Source of the DNA: Lethocerus indicus
Taxonomy: Eukaryota > Arthropoda > Insecta > Hemiptera > Belostomatidae
Direction: 5' to 3'
Length of the DNA: 64,000 nt
Assembly (NCBI GenBank): GCA_019843655.1
Contig: JACDQD010000005.1
Coordinates: 124,001-188,000 of the forward strand
Made by a program: the position numbers and the translations under genes. Below are positions 31,325 to 42,769 of the stretch, in pieces (within the stretch, counting starts at the first letter, position 1; each line of letters begins with the position of its first letter). The notes under the pieces are model-generated. The model searched no databases. It was not told the DNA's origin and saw nothing but the letters and a program-made list of their open reading frames with translations.

Positions 31325-31427
31325 CGCTACTGAAGACGGCGCGAGCGGCCGAAACCGGTCCGGCGAAACGCGCACAAAATCTACTGTATTCCAACGCCTC
31401 GCAGGCCACAAAACAGGTACGTTGAAC
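31325..31427. mobile_element. FBE right arm
   Basis: CGCTACTGAAGACGGCGCG, AGCGGCCGAAACCGGTCCGG, AAAATCTACTGTATTCCAAC, GCCTCGCAGGCCACAAAAC and AGGTACGTTGAAC. It starts precisely at the mariner-C boundary. Confidence 0.85.
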
Positions 31428-31505
31428 ATGAAAAATAAGATCTTTGTATAAGACGTTGTATATTTTTTTTTTTTTATTCGACAATTATTGGGGAAAACGC
31501 GAAAA

Positions 31506-31712
31506 TATTACGGGTACCAAAAATTAATTGGAATTCATTTTATTTTGCCATAAAAGAGAAACTTTAATTATTAATCTACTGTATATATATATTCGCCGAT
31601 ATTATATCGACAACTCTCTACGTCTGCCGCTTTTACGGCAAATTTTCGATTCCCCCCCCGCTCTTGAGGAGGAACTCCTCCTCAAGACCGAAATAAATCT
31701 TATCAAATTGCC
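31506..31712 (-). mobile_element. Mariner-C deletion derivative
   Basis: TATTACGGGTACCAAAAATT; AATTGGAATTCATTTTATTT; TAATTATTAATCTACTG; ATATTATATCGACAACTCTC; and CTCTTGAGGAGGAACTCCTC, containing an extra duplicated GAG. The 79-codon + frame here is antisense to the real remnant. Confidence 0.75.
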
Positions 31713-32188
31713 CCCGATGATTGAAGCTTTTCCAAAAGAATTGGAGGGAATTTTCCGAACGCTTTAAATCCCGGAAACTCGTACGAGAGTTCCCTCTCAA
31801 CTGTTCGACGCTATCCTGCCGGAAGTCGGACGGCGAGATTTCGTTTAATGTTTCTCTTTTTCGTCCTTTTTTTTTTAAATTCTGCGCTTAATTAACGAAC
31901 GTTTTAGATTGTCGCCGTCGAATATAGCTCGGGTTAGATAGATAGCCGACACTCTCGTGAATAATCCTGTTCTGTTACGGTCTATCTCTTCGCGACGTTT
32001 CCGGCGGAATTAATTTCTCGTTTCGTGTCTCTCGCGTGTTTTCGTGTTTGTGTATAACGACGAGAATTGCGAAATCCTGTCAGCGATTATAATTTTTAAT
32101 CCGCTCTTTCGTCGGCAGATAAATTGTCGACTGTAGAGGGGGGGAGGGGGGGGGGAGGTATTTGTAAAACTGCGAGAAACAAATTCAA
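31713..32188. other. No gene seen
   Basis: Unique sequence with a G-run stretch at 32138-32158. Confidence 0.4.
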
Positions 32189-32400
32189 AATGTCCCAAAA
32201 TTAACGCAAGATTTACCACAATTCTCGCAGTAAAGTCGGCACAACCCTATTAAAAAAAAAAAAATAAAAATAATTTGATAGCCGATAGTTTATGGCCGGT
32301 GGAGAAACGGAGCGTTACACTATAGAACGACCGGTGTTTTCATCGTCGAACAAAATATTTCAGAAATAATGAAAATTTTCTTTATGTTTTGTGCCGTGTC
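32189..32400 (+). mobile_element. Mariner-A fragment
   Basis: AATGTCCCAAAATTAACGCA, AAGTCGGCACAACCCTATTA, GGAGCGTTACACTATAGAAC (ERYTIE) and GGTGTTTTCATCGTCGAAC (VFIVE in a shifted frame). Downstream of the helix-turn-helix region the similarity fades; the right terminus is not seen. Confidence 0.75.
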
Positions 32401-33070
32401 ACGGTCGAAACGCAACAACCTTCGGCCGTAAATGAGTCCGCGCTATTCGCCAAGTGTAAATATAATATATCGGATAGAAATAACTCTGCGATTCGCAGTT
32501 GATCCGTTTAGTCTAAGACAGTTAGTTGGACACGTTCTATTCCGACACGTACTACGAATTACCGAGTCACACCCCGATATTATACAACCGGGAAAGTTGG
32601 TTTTACTCTGAAAATCGGACGAAAATGAACGCCGGATAATGAATTTCACTGTGAGGAATTACTGCTTGGAAAATATTACAGGCGGGATGATCAATTTGTT
32701 GTACGGATTCTAATCGCGATAGAATTTTTTTCTCTCTTTTCTGTTCGAAAAATTCATAAAATCCCCCTTTAAAAACCTTCTCCACCGTTATCCCGATATA
32801 AGAAATAAAGTAAACTTTCTCCAATTGTACTTACAACTGTAGAGGACCGATTGTACAATTGTACAGTGTACGATGTAAATCCTGACGCACTGGCTCGTAT
32901 CTGCATTTCTAGACTCTCGTTACAGTCTATTGAAACTAATTAAAATGTAATGCAACCAGTTTCTACATCGCTTTGGGCAACGGCGAAATGAAGCAATAAA
33001 CCCCACTATCTAAGACGGTGAGTTGGAATTTAAAAACTGTCTTGGACAGTAAAACGAGAGCTAGTGACGA
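32401..33070. other. No gene seen
   Basis: Unique AT-rich sequence. The small minus-strand frames have no domain. Confidence 0.4.
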
Positions 33071-33178
33071 GACGTCAAAACCGGTCTAATTCGGGGCAAA
33101 ATAGACCAGTTGAATCGTGATATATTGAATTTTCAAAACTATTCTGAACTCCGCAGACCGCAAAACAGGTAAGTTGAA
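33071..33178. mobile_element. FBE right arm, strongly degraded
   Basis: GACGTCAAAACCGGTCTAAT, a broken hairpin ending TAGACCAG, then CCGCAGACCGCAAAACAGG and TAAGTTGAACC. The outer end is clear; the arm is barely recognisable. Confidence 0.6.
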
Positions 33179-34330
33179 CCAGTCGTAGGTGAAGTTTTGA
33201 TTGCGAAAAATTTCATAAATTTCGGCGAAGAGGACGGAAGTTTAAGTAGAAACTAACTAAGATCATTTTTCCATATATTTTTCCGATAAAAGATTTTTTC
33301 CGTGGACCAAATAGTGGATCAATTCCGGGCCACCCGTTCACCTGAAGGTCCGATCGGGATTATGACGTATTCGGTCGTTATAAATATTATTTTCAAAAAA
33401 TTACCTTTCTTACTTATCGGTCCCGAAAATTGATTTAATAATTCAAATAACGATTCCTCCGCATAATGCATTAATTGAAAAAAAAAAAAGGAGTATTTGT
33501 CCCAGACATCTGATTACAGAATTGATGCGGTAGTTCATAACTATTCATGACCAACATCTTTAATACATTATAGTATGTAAATACTTGTGTAAAATTTTAT
33601 GTATACTTCGTGGAAATATATCGGCACTGCCGACTGAGGTTACTTAACGCAGGAAATCAGTGATAATTGGTAAGTTAAGCGTAAATTTTCGCTCATTTAC
33701 AATCGGATACTGCAGATTTCGGCAGCCTACTCCAGGTATAAATCCTTCCAAGTAAAGTTATCCCGTCGTTGCGACAATCCCTCGAATGTTACAACAACTT
33801 GATCCGCGATTAGGAGGAACTGTTGGGTACAGAATGAAATGGATAACGGACCCATCACCAGGGGCATTGCCGAAATTGAAACTCCCGGATTTACCTCCGA
33901 CCGGGAGGTATTTCATGGAGAGGCGGTTCGAATTGAAATGCCTTTTTTTTTTTTTTTTTCTTTTTTTTTCTGTTGGCTGAAATTCTGCGACCACCGGCAA
34001 TTGGGCAACTGGGACATCTAATTAACGTTTCCGACGCACGAAATGGTCTCAATTTGTTTATAATCTATCTATTTTGTACCCGTCAAAAGATATTGCCCCA
34101 ACCGGATTTTGCGTGCAACGCAACGTCGATTCCGCGTCACGCAATTCTATACAGGTTGGTACGAAATCATTCGAAAGCGCTTCGTACGAGTCGACGGTAA
34201 TTCGGAGGACTTAACGTATCAAGTTAAGATTTAAGCCCAACGATCGATTTATTCTGCCCGAGGATTGGAATTATTGACAGAAATTTCGAATATGAGTCGG
34301 AGGTCGGAATTGAAACGACGTTGAAACACA
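33179..34330. other. No gene seen
   Basis: Long unique block. T-run at 33941-33970. Overlapping frames at 33758-34200 have no domain. Confidence 0.4.
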
Positions 34331-34678
34331 ACAGCGTAGATTTGTTGTGTTTCTGTCGCCGGTTCGGTCTTTTTCTAGACCGGTTTTGCGGCCGCTCGCC
34401 CCATCTTCAGTAGCGGTGTTAGTCACTATTGCCACTTTGGATGACAGAAAAAGACGAAATCTACGATGAAAAACTAATTTTCCACAATTGTTCTTTTTTT
34501 TCTGTAACATCTTCTGGCACTGTGCAGTGACAGTGCAGTGAGGATGCCCATATAAAACGTTCAAAGTGCCAAAAGTGACTAACACAGCGCTACTGAAGAC
34601 GGGGCGAGCGGCCGCAAAACCGGTCTAGCGAAAGACCGAACGGTATTCCAAACCCTAACCAGCCACAAAACGTTACAT
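34331..34678. mobile_element. FBE, nearly complete with altered core
   Basis: GCGTAGATTTGTTGTGTTTC, CTTTTTCTAGACCGG, CCCCATCTTCAGTAGCGGTG and CACTTTGGATGACAG. About 85 bp of extra core sequence includes a stray arm-like GACGAAATCTACGATG. Then GCAGTGAGGATGCCC, AAGTGCCAAAAGTGACTAAC and GCGCTACTGAAGACGGGG to GTATTCCAAACCC. Confidence 0.85.
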
Positions 34679-35310
34679 TTTTATTGTCTGCCGTAATAAC
34701 AAATAAAAATTTCATTAACATTAATATGTCTCACTGTGGCTGAATTATAAATATACGATTTGGAATATAGTAGACAGTGGAAATAAGAAGTAAAATATTA
34801 TCTCCAGTAAGCCTAAACAAATAATAAAAATATTTTATAATATAAACTGAGCGCTACAATCAGGTAAATTGTAATATGACTTTACAGCTTGTTCTACCGG
34901 AATTATTAACAACAGTAAAAAAAAATGAAATTACATACAAGAAAAAAAGCGGTTAAACGCCCGTATCATTTAAAAACCTAATTAATTGGATTCACCGCCG
35001 TAATTTATGAATCGGACCCGCCGCCCCTCGTATTATTTTAATGAGCCCCCCAATATTTTAATGAGCCACTCGAACGTTATTCAGGACCCGAATGACCCGA
35101 ATTCGTGTATTCATTTCGGTAATACGCTCGATTCAATATTGACTGCGACTAAAAAGGAATTTAATTTGCCGTTTCGGCCGCTCGCCGTCTTCAGTAGCGC
35201 CGTCGGGAAAGCGGTCCTCTTCTAGATCGGTAGTAGATTTCGTTCGTAGTTTCCAATTTTTCAGTTTCCTATTCCACTGGTGGAAAAACGACGGTTTCAA
35301 GTACAGGTCT
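34679..35310. other. No gene seen; one FBE arm fragment
   Basis: Unique AT-rich sequence. At 35168-35203 lies CCGTTTCGGCCGCTCGCCG followed by TCTTCAGTAGCGCC, a lone FBE arm piece. The 72-codon frame that covers it is not a recognised protein. Confidence 0.55.
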
Positions 35311-36335
35311 TGTATTAGGTGTACCCGAAACTAAGTTGGGGTACATTCGGGTTCATTATTTTGTCAATTTGCGGAACAGTTTTTTTTTTTTTTTTGTAGA
35401 AAACACAACAAAGCCTTTGTTGTAATCCACCTGTCCAGATGTTCTCCGGCAGGTGTTTCTTTATCCTGATTCAGATTATCCATTTAATTTTAATGTCGGC
35501 ATTGTTTCGGTAATTAATCAATCCTCCAAATTACCCGCTGAACAATTTGAATAATATAATGGTCCCCCGATTACTCGGAATGAACGCGTTTATTTACACA
35601 TAATTTATATTTCAATTTCGTGACATACATTGTATGCAACAGAGTATTGTGCGTGGGGGTGGGGGTTGGGGTGGTAATTTTAGAGGAACAAAGTACAACA
35701 CTTATCGGTCCTATTGCAATTAAATTTCACTTACGGACTACGGCGGTATGTTGAAATTCAGATCTGACTGTAATGGATAAAGTGTAACAAAATTGATTTA
35801 ATTTTCAAACGATCAATAACCGTTTTTTTTAATTTATAAAGTCACGCCTTTATCACCGTGGGGGGGGTGTGTATGTGTGGGGATGATGGATAGTTTTTTC
35901 AGCCCAACCTTGCCGTAATTCACATAATATCTCGCACGCCGTAGAAATACATAAATCCTCCGTTATTGTCCACTCCTGAGTGTTGTTCAGAACAATCAAT
36001 GTCGCCTGTTGTAATTATAAGTTGAGACAATATAACTTTGAAAAAATAAAATTGTTGTGGGCTATATTTATCAAGGATCAAGGATTCGTGTCAATTTCAA
36101 ATTCGGCCCGACTGTATATAATATACGAACGGATATATATACATAACAGTCTTATCGATAATACACAAGAGGTTGTGGAAATTGTGGAAACCGCCTGACT
36201 CTCAAACCGGTCTAAATAATATAAACGCTGGGTCCAATTTATAGAGCGGTTTCTGCCCCCCCCTCCCCTCTGGGGCCAGTCTATGACTAATTTCCTCGGC
36301 TTTAAAACTTCAGCCGGTCTCGGACTCTGCAATTC
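35311..36335. other. No gene seen; possible mariner-C end
   Basis: At 35311-35330 TATTAGGTGTACCCGAAACT matches the mariner-C terminus, but nothing follows it. The rest is unique. The opposed frames at 35980-36356 (72 and 92 codons) have no domain. Confidence 0.4.
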
Positions 36336-36408
36336 ATGTATTTCGGGTCTTTTCAATAATTATTTATTTATTTACGAATATCTATTTTGTCCCCTTCAAA
36401 GTAACCCC
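36336..36408 (-). mobile_element. Mariner-B transposase tail remnant
   Basis: On the minus strand GTTACTTTGAAGGGGACAAA and ATAGATATTCGTAAATAA read YFEGDKIDIRK then stop, the same tail as at 60.2 kb. The terminal repeat is largely lost (GGGTCTTTTCAATAATT). Confidence 0.75.
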
Positions 36409-36560
36409 TGATGTTCACCTGAAGTTCGCCTGAAGTTCGCCTGAAGTTCGCCTGAAGTTCGCCTGAAGTTCGCCTGAAGTTCACCTGAAGTTCACCTGAA
36501 GTTCACCTGAAGTTCACTTGAAGTTTCACCTGAAGTTTCGACTGAAGTTTCACCTGAAGT
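36409..36560. repeat. 11-bp TTCRCCTGAAG minisatellite
   Basis: About 13 units of TTCACCTGAAG or TTCGCCTGAAG, later as 12-bp TTTCACCTGAAG. The same unit in opposite orientation forms the array at 59.83-60.06 kb, and both lie next to a mariner-B tail. Confidence 0.95.
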
Positions 36561-36561
36561 T

Positions 36562-36674
36562 GTTGTTGATAGTATCGGTGAATATATAGTAGATTAATAA
36601 TTAAAGTTTCTTTTTTAGCAAAATAGAATGAATTCCAATATCAAAATGTCGATTACTTTTTGGCCCCCCTAATA
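36562..36674 (+). mobile_element. Mariner-C 3' half
   Basis: TGATAGTATCGGTGAATATA (IGEY), TAGTAGATTAATAATTAAAG, GAATTCCAATATCAAAATGT and CGATTACTTTTTGGCCCCCC then TAATAC. The 5' half is replaced by the minisatellite. Confidence 0.75.
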
Positions 36675-37399
36675 CATATCCTCAATTATAAACGTTTGAC
36701 ATATTCAACGTTTTATTATCATCTTTAAGTGTTATATTCTCATTGATATATTCCGCGCCCATTCTCGCTTTTGGGTCATCCGGGTGAATTTCTGAATAGT
36801 TAAATAAAACAGATATTCAGTGTTTTTTTTTTCCTTTTCGGTTCCTCCTCTTCCCGAATCCAATTCTCCGGACTGGGAATATCGATTTGATTTGAATCAA
36901 AGAAATTCACGAATTATATTAAAGTTCAAAATTGATCCGTACAGGCCTTATTTTGTCCGCCGACATTTCAGTTATCCGACAGCTTTCATTCGTATAACCG
37001 TTTTAAATCGATTGAAATGGCTGTAAAAATAAAAGAAAATTTTCTTAAAGCCCTGTTTTTGACTTTGTGTCCAGAATTGACCGGCCGAACAATTCGGGTC
37101 ACTTAACGCCCCGGCGAGAAAAAAAAAAACATTAAGGGCTTATGAACTGTCCCGTCCCCTTCGTCCCTTTGTTAGACCAAAAGCTACCCTTAATGGGCCC
37201 CCATCAACCCTCGGCATACCTACTACCCGCCAGACATACCACAGGGACCTACAGGAGAGCTTAGATAGTAAAACTATAAATTCGCTACGTTAATATACTA
37301 CGTGTTTAAGAATGTTTCGTTTTAAATTTTTTTAAGTCTGGAACTATCGGCCGCGAAACGGAGAACTTCAACAAGTCTTTGGAGTTTCGAATACCTGCT
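36675..37399. other. No gene seen
   Basis: Unique sequence. The 68-codon frame at 36820-37026 has no recognised domain. Confidence 0.4.
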
Positions 37400-37632
37400 G
37401 ACTGTACTGAAGAGCGGCCGAAACCGGTCTAGCGATAGACCGAAGAAGAATAGAAAGAAAGACACAAAATGAACGAACAAAACAATATTATAATTGAAGA
37501 AAATGAATTCCCAAAGTGATTCCCAAAGCCAATCCAAGACAGGCTTAAACCGCCCCTAAACGACAAACCGGACGGGTGAAATAGGCGAAAGTGCGCGCTA
37601 CTGAAGGCGCCAGGCGAAAGACCGAATAAAAC
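37400..37632. mobile_element. Scattered FBE arm fragments
   Basis: GTACTGAAGAGCGGCCGAAA and CCGGTCTAGCGATAGACCG lie at 37400-37445. A second piece, GCGCTACTGAAGGCGCCAGG and CGAAAGACCGAATAAAACCG, lies at 37595-37632. The DNA between them is unrelated. Confidence 0.6.
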
Positions 37633-38087
37633 CGGCTGAATATAATGGTTTACACGGGGGTGTAATGGTTTATGGGCCCCCAACCATTGTCCGACCGCGT
37701 CAACCCCCCCCACCCCACCACCAACCCCCCGTTCAACCCCAATAGACGGCTCAAAGGTGGTCCCCATCCCCCATCCACCCCCGACCCCAGTGGGTCTTTG
37801 ACCCGCCTGTAATTATTTGTCTAAAGCCCACTGAGCCGTCCCGGTCGGGGGCTAGAGATAATAATACGGCCGTTGGACACTCTCATAGTATTATATTGTC
37901 ATAGTGCTGACAGTACGGCGCCACTGACTATTTCGTGCCGTTCTCTCTATTTTCGCCCCTAGCCCTGCGCTGAAATTCCGCCCCCCCCTTAGCGTATACC
38001 TTAGGGCAGGCGCCGTTATCGATATCGTACCGTCCATAATTCTGAAATAAAGTTTTCCTCCAGTAGTCAAAAATATAGACTACTGTA
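37633..38087. other. No gene seen
   Basis: C-rich and unique sequence, including CCCCCCACCCCACCACC at about 37707. The 112-codon minus frame over it has no domain. Confidence 0.4.
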
Positions 38088-38260
38088 GGGTGTTCTGAAA
38101 TTGACGCGAGATAAAAAACAACCCCCGTTTGACAGCCGATTTTTTTTAGGGTCACACGATAGAACGACGTGTTTTCATTGTTGAACGATATTTAAAAAAT
38201 AATGAAAGTTCAGGCAGCGACATTTCGAAAATTTCGATGGGGCACAAAGCATACGCGAGC
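38088..38260 (+). mobile_element. Mariner-A fragment with intact N-terminal frame
   Basis: TAGGGTGTTCTGAAATTGAC, then CACACGATAGAACGACGTGT and TTTCATTGTTGAACGATATT. In one frame this reads HTIERRVFIVERYLKNNES, the helix-turn-helix start of the transposase. The other mariner-A copies carry a 2-bp difference (CCGGTG versus CGTG) that breaks this frame. The element is cut after ATTTCGAAAATTTCGA. Confidence 0.78.
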
Positions 38261-39096
38261 TTCGTTTTTCCAACTTTTTTCCAACAATATGTACATGTTG
38301 TAGGTGCAATTGATTTCCATTTGCCAATTTCTTTGGACGAATTACTTTCGTAGCGATGTCAAATATCTTCTGGTAGGACCACATAGCTGTCTATTTCCGT
38401 AAGTCCGTGTCGGTTCAACTATCGCTTTGTACATTGTCAGTTTGGTTACTTGAGGTCAGTTTCGATGGGGATCGAAGGATAATGAAACGGCAATTGAATT
38501 CATATGACTCACACAAGAGATTTCATTTCAGTGTGACATTGAGCTTACTTAGATTGGGATAGGTCATTTCTAACGTGCGCGAAAGACATTCCGACCTTAC
38601 ATTTCAATGGTTAACGTTCGCTTAAACCCCGACCGCGGGGAAATAATAACGAACGGTGGGGAAATTCTTCTCGGTTTTCCGGCCGGGAAAGCCCCCCACC
38701 CCCGGAAAAACTTATCGCAGGAAGCGTCCCAGTTAATTCGGTCTGTACGTCGTGTATTTCTGAATCGGAATTACAGAAATTCCCAGGACGTAAGTCGTGC
38801 GCGTTAACGAAATTCGACGGAAAATCGATGAAATTGAAATTCGTTTTCCGCCCCCCTCGTCCGCGTTCCGGTAGGAAATGGGAAAAATGAAAATCGAACG
38901 AAACGTCTCTTTGTCACGCTCAGCGTACGCGAAAATCCATCGGCGTATCGGTGGAATATGGAAAAAATTCCAGTTTAGAATACCTGTCTGTAAATGGAGA
39001 GCAGATGATAATCCGTTCGAGGATATATCACTAATAAATCGTGTCCGGATCTGAGTTTCAGCTCAATTTCTGTCCAATTTAAACCTTTTTTTTTTT
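38261..39096. other. No gene seen
   Basis: Unique sequence. A motif at 38977-39001 (ATACCTGTCTGTA…TGGAGAG) is shared with 11081-11103, hinting at one more undefined repeat. The 66-69-codon frames have no domain. Confidence 0.4.
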
Positions 39097-39312
39097 TTTA
39101 CCTGTTTTGTCGTCCGCGAGCTGTTCGGTCTTTCGCCAGACCGGTTTCGTCCGCTCGGCCCGTCTTCAGTAGCGTTGTCAGTCACTTTGACACGGTGCAA
39201 GTGGCACACAGTGACAAAGTACCAAAAGTGACTAACACCGCTACTGAAGACGGGCCGAGCGGCCGAAACCGGTCTAGCAAAAAAAAAGACAGAAACACAC
39301 GAAATCAACCGC
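39097..39312. mobile_element. FBE, compact copy
   Basis: TTACCTGTTTTGTCGTCC, CTTTCGCCAGACCGG, GGCCCGTCTTCAGTAGCG, a core reduced to GGTGCAAGTGGCAC and ACAAAGTACCAAAAGTGAC, then CCGCTACTGAAGACGGGCCG and ACAGAAACACACGAAATC. Its right half and flank match 41600-41738. Confidence 0.85.
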
Positions 39313-39355
39313 TTCGTCGTCGTCGTCTCTTAATGATTTTCATGAAAATGACACA
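39190..39355 (+). repeat. Duplicated FBE right half plus flank, copy 1
   Basis: From GGTGCAAGTGGC through ACACGAAATCAACCG and beyond the element into TCTTAATGATTTTCATGAAA and TGACAC. The counterpart at 41600-41738 has TCTCAATGATTTTCACGAAA. Confidence 0.8.
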
Positions 39356-39927
39356 CAAAAAAAAAATTCTGAATTATACACTCTTTCATTACATTAACCA
39401 GTAGTCGTAGCAACAACTGTATTTATTCAGTCCCCAACTAAAATATTGGTAATAAATAATTGCCAGTTATTGGGCAATAAGAAGTTAAAAACGGTGGGGG
39501 GATTATTATTAGTTATACAGAGTCTATTTTTGTAGAAAAAAATTTGGTATTTTGCCAGTTTTAAGAGAATTTATCTTCCTTCCTTCCCGAATATTGTATT
39601 ACATTTATTATACATTATTATAGACGTTTTATGACAACGTCGTAAATTCTATAGCCGCGATCAAGTCACTCTATTACTTTCGGGAGTTGGATTTCTTTTT
39701 TAATAGTACCAATTCCGAATCAGTTTCTGTTCAGTCGATATGACATCAGCATTAGCATAAGAATTCGCGCGAATATGTTCTCATGCATATTCATTGTGCA
39801 TTACGAATATTGTTATTACTCTCTCGCGTTTCTGTTGACCCAATTTGTGCCTTCACAATAGATCGGTTGCATTCCTATCTAATGGAACCATCGTCGAAAC
39901 CGGTAGAGGATTTTCAATCGAAGGGAT
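39313..39927. other. No gene seen
   Basis: AT-rich unique sequence after the duplicated flank. Confidence 0.4.
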
Positions 39928-40108
39928 AAGTTCGGTCTTTCGTTAGAAGACCGGTTTTCGGCAGCGCCCGCCCCGTCGTCTTCAGTAGCGTTGGTCTGTC
40001 GCTGTCGGCACTTTGGATGGCTGACACACAGCCGAAACCGGTCTAGAGAAAGAGCAAACCGACCGTATTCCAAACCCTCTAAGACCACAAAACGGGTATG
40101 TTAAAAAT
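39928..40108. mobile_element. FBE, short divergent copy
   Basis: AGTTCGGTCTTTCGTTAGAA, GACCGGTTTTCGGCAGC, CCCCGTCGTCTTCAGTAGCG and GGCACTTTGGATGG, then directly AGCCGAAACCGGTCTAGAG, CCGTATTCCAAACCC and CGGGTATGTTAAAAA. Confidence 0.78.
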
Positions 40109-40539
40109 TTCAAAAAATCAGTTTTCCAGAATAAGGTGATGTCGTTGAGAATTCGCTCGAATGGATCCTTTACTCCTCGTCTCCGCATAAATTCAGTCCT
40201 GGCTAAATCCCAAATTTTCAATTTTTTTTACAAAAATTAAGGTTCTAAAAAAAAAAAGGAAAACGTGCTTTATTTTGTACGAATTCAGAGAAAGAAATTC
40301 CACCGAATTCTACATTATTTGGCGATTTTTCGCTTACCCAAATACCAAGTAATAAATTGATCGTTTAAACCTAATTTTTATCCATTGTCCAATAGGATAT
40401 TCTGTTTAGATTTAAAGAAATTTAAATATATTGAAATTGATGAGAAACGGTCCACCAGGCAGTGTTGAGAAGAGCAAAACTTTGCCACGTTTCCCGATTA
40501 CCGTTGACGACTTTGAAAACAGTTTTTGGAAAAAAGAAA
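40109..40539. other. No gene seen
   Basis: AT-rich unique sequence. Confidence 0.4.
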
Positions 40540-40666
40540 ATAATTAATAATTAATTATTAATCTACTATATATTCACCGATATTATCGACAACTCTCTGC
40601 CACTTTTCCGGCAGATTTTCAGCAGATTCCCCCTCTTGAAGAACTCTCCTCAAGACCGAAATACTT
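40540..40666 (-). mobile_element. Mariner-C fragment
   Basis: TTAATTATTAATCTACTATA, TTCACCGATATTATCGACAA, CTCTGCCACTTTTCCGGCAG and CCTCAAGACCGAAATAC. Both terminal repeats are missing. Confidence 0.72.
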
Positions 40667-40814
40667 TGATTGATATTACTTTGATGATAAGACTGTTTTT
40701 GATTTGCTGTTTATATTGATTTATACAACTAAAAACCTGGCTTCGAATCCCGGTGGTGGAAATTTCCCTCAATTAAAAATTCTAGTATACTTTATAGTTC
40801 TCTAAAGTATACTA

Positions 40815-41006
40815 TTGGGTCGGCAACTAAGTCATTGCGGGTTACGTCGCTAGCTGGAGATGGCCTTATCCGTATAATTTACGCATGTCTACATCTTCAA
40901 ATCTATAGTAGAGTATTCTGAAATGTCTATTACAGTTATCGAAAAATGTACGACACAATAAGGGTGCGGATAAGAATAATCCGCAATTATTTAGTTGCCA
41001 ACCCAA
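40815..41006. mobile_element. Mariner-D MITE, 192 bp, flanked by TA
   Basis: Left end TTGGGTCGGCAACTAAGTCA then TTGCGG; the right end is the complement of TTGGGTTGGCAACTAAATAA then TTGCGGAT. TA lies directly outside both ends. These are typical mariner terminal repeats. The interior encodes nothing recognisable. Its completeness suggests mobilisation by an autonomous mariner elsewhere. Confidence 0.9.
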
Positions 41007-41445
41007 TAGAATATAATCTATATTTCTAAGGGGGTAGGAATATGATTTACACTATACATTCTACAGTACACTCAGGCGTACATTATGTACGAAGGAGAAT
41101 GCCCGTTAATGGAGAATCTACATCGTGGTTATTAATGGAAGGAGGCCACCCCCCCCCCACCTCCCACCCCAACCAATAAATACAATTATTTCTGGATTTA
41201 GGCGCTGTGTTCAGCATCAGCCAGAAATAATTAGGGCTTCATCAGCTAACTGCGTGCATCGGCCCTAAACCCGCAGCCCTTTCTGAGTAATAGCCCTTAT
41301 TAGCCCCCCCCTAGATCGGACCCCCAACCGAAGGGCGTTTAGTCAATCTGTCCTGAGAAAATATCTGGGCTATTCGTGTCTGAGCTTTGTTCCACAAGTA
41401 AATACAACGCTGCGTACAATTTACTCAGATAAATATATACTTATT
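41007..41445. other. No gene seen
   Basis: Unique sequence with a C-run near 41149-41160. Confidence 0.4.
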
Positions 41446-41850
41446 ATACCTGTTTTGTGGCCTGCGAGGGGTCGGAATACGGTAGATTTCCTGTATTTCT
41501 GTGTTTCCTCTCGCCCCGGTTCGGTCTTTCGCTAGACCGGTTTTGCGGCCGCTCGCCCCGTCTTCAGTAGCGCTGTGTCGGTCACTTGTGACTGACGGTG
41601 CAAGTGGCGCAGTGACAAAGTACCAAAAGTGACTAAAGACGGCGAGCGGCCGAAACCGGTCTAGCAAAAAAAAGACAGAAACACACGAAATCAACGGTTT
41701 CGTCTCCGTCTCTCAATGATTTTCACGAAAATAACACCTTTGGCACTTTGGATGTTTTTTTTCAGGGTGCATCCTCACTGCCCACTGTCACTGCACATAT
41801 GCATGTCATGTTATTGTATTTTTGGGGGTGGATGTCGTTTGTCTTATTTG
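41446..41850. mobile_element. FBE followed by a second FBE core
   Basis: TATACCTGTTTTGTGGCC, GCGAGGGGTCGGAATACGG, the left arm, GTCTTCAGTAGCGCTGTG, the short core GGTGCAAGTGGCGC, and a right arm ending CACGAAATCAACGG. After the flank shared with 39.3 kb, core sequence resumes at 41740: TTTGGCACTTTGGATG, GCATCCTCACTGCCCACTGT and GTCATGTTATTGTATTTTTG. Confidence 0.85.
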
Positions 41851-42769
41851 AGTTGAGTTTTTTTCCCCTTTTTACCTTCTGTTGCTATATAATAAAATAA
41901 CTACTACAACAGGATTGTCTTGGTTTTTCCCAATACACAAATTTATAAATTCCTTTAACATTAAAGTTCCTTACGTATGCCCGTCTTATATTAACCAATT
42001 AAGTACCGTAGGCCCGAAATGGGGATCAGTTAATTTTTTTAATTTTTTCCGATATGACATGCGTTTACGGGAAGATTTTTTTTATTACCTTCAGTAATTT
42101 CACATTATAAATACTACATCATGTTAATGGTATGGTCTCGTGTCTCGTGTTCAACTCTGTACTGCCCCAAATCCCCCAAAATGGGACTCGATTTAAAAAA
42201 CAGAATATTCGACAAAACCGGTTTTTGAAAACATATTCAGAGGTACTATCTGATAATAATGCGTCGTAATATGTAAATTTTATGCGAAATTTTCAGAAAA
42301 AAAAAATTTTGGTACTCAACGGGTTGAGGTCGACAACAATATACTTTAGATTTACAGTCCCCTTTACACTGAATAGGGATAGTTCAGGGGGATGAATTAT
42401 ATCGAGTGGTACTTAACTGAGCACGACCCGTCTTAGTCCGAAATTCCGCTTAACTGGAGCTTAACCGGTGAGTCATTTGGGCGGCTGCTAGTCACGCGGC
42501 CTCAGCGGACGAGGTTTTTCCAACTCCCGGTGATCGTTGACCGTGACCCGCCCCCCCCCGCCCCCCCCCCGGAGTGTCCACCCGCGCCGTCATTCATAAA
42601 CATTTCACTTTTCCCGACACCCGTTCTGCTTTCACTTCTGGACACACCTTGAGCTCGGGCCAAGGTCGTCTCGGGCGGCTGTCCTTTGTCAGCGGGGTCA
42701 GTTACGGCCGTTATCGGACGGACTTAACTGTAAATGAATGGCCCGACTAGGTTGAAAATTCGCAGCCGC
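41851..42769. other. No gene seen
   Basis: Unique sequence, with C-runs at about 42548-42569. The 71-codon frame at 41882-42097 has no domain. Confidence 0.4.

Noticed and set aside
40735..40775. A tRNA B-box-like sequence GGCTTCGAATCCCGG
   Set aside because: No A-box, no cloverleaf and no poly(T) end at the right distance; a tRNA-derived SINE cannot be supported.
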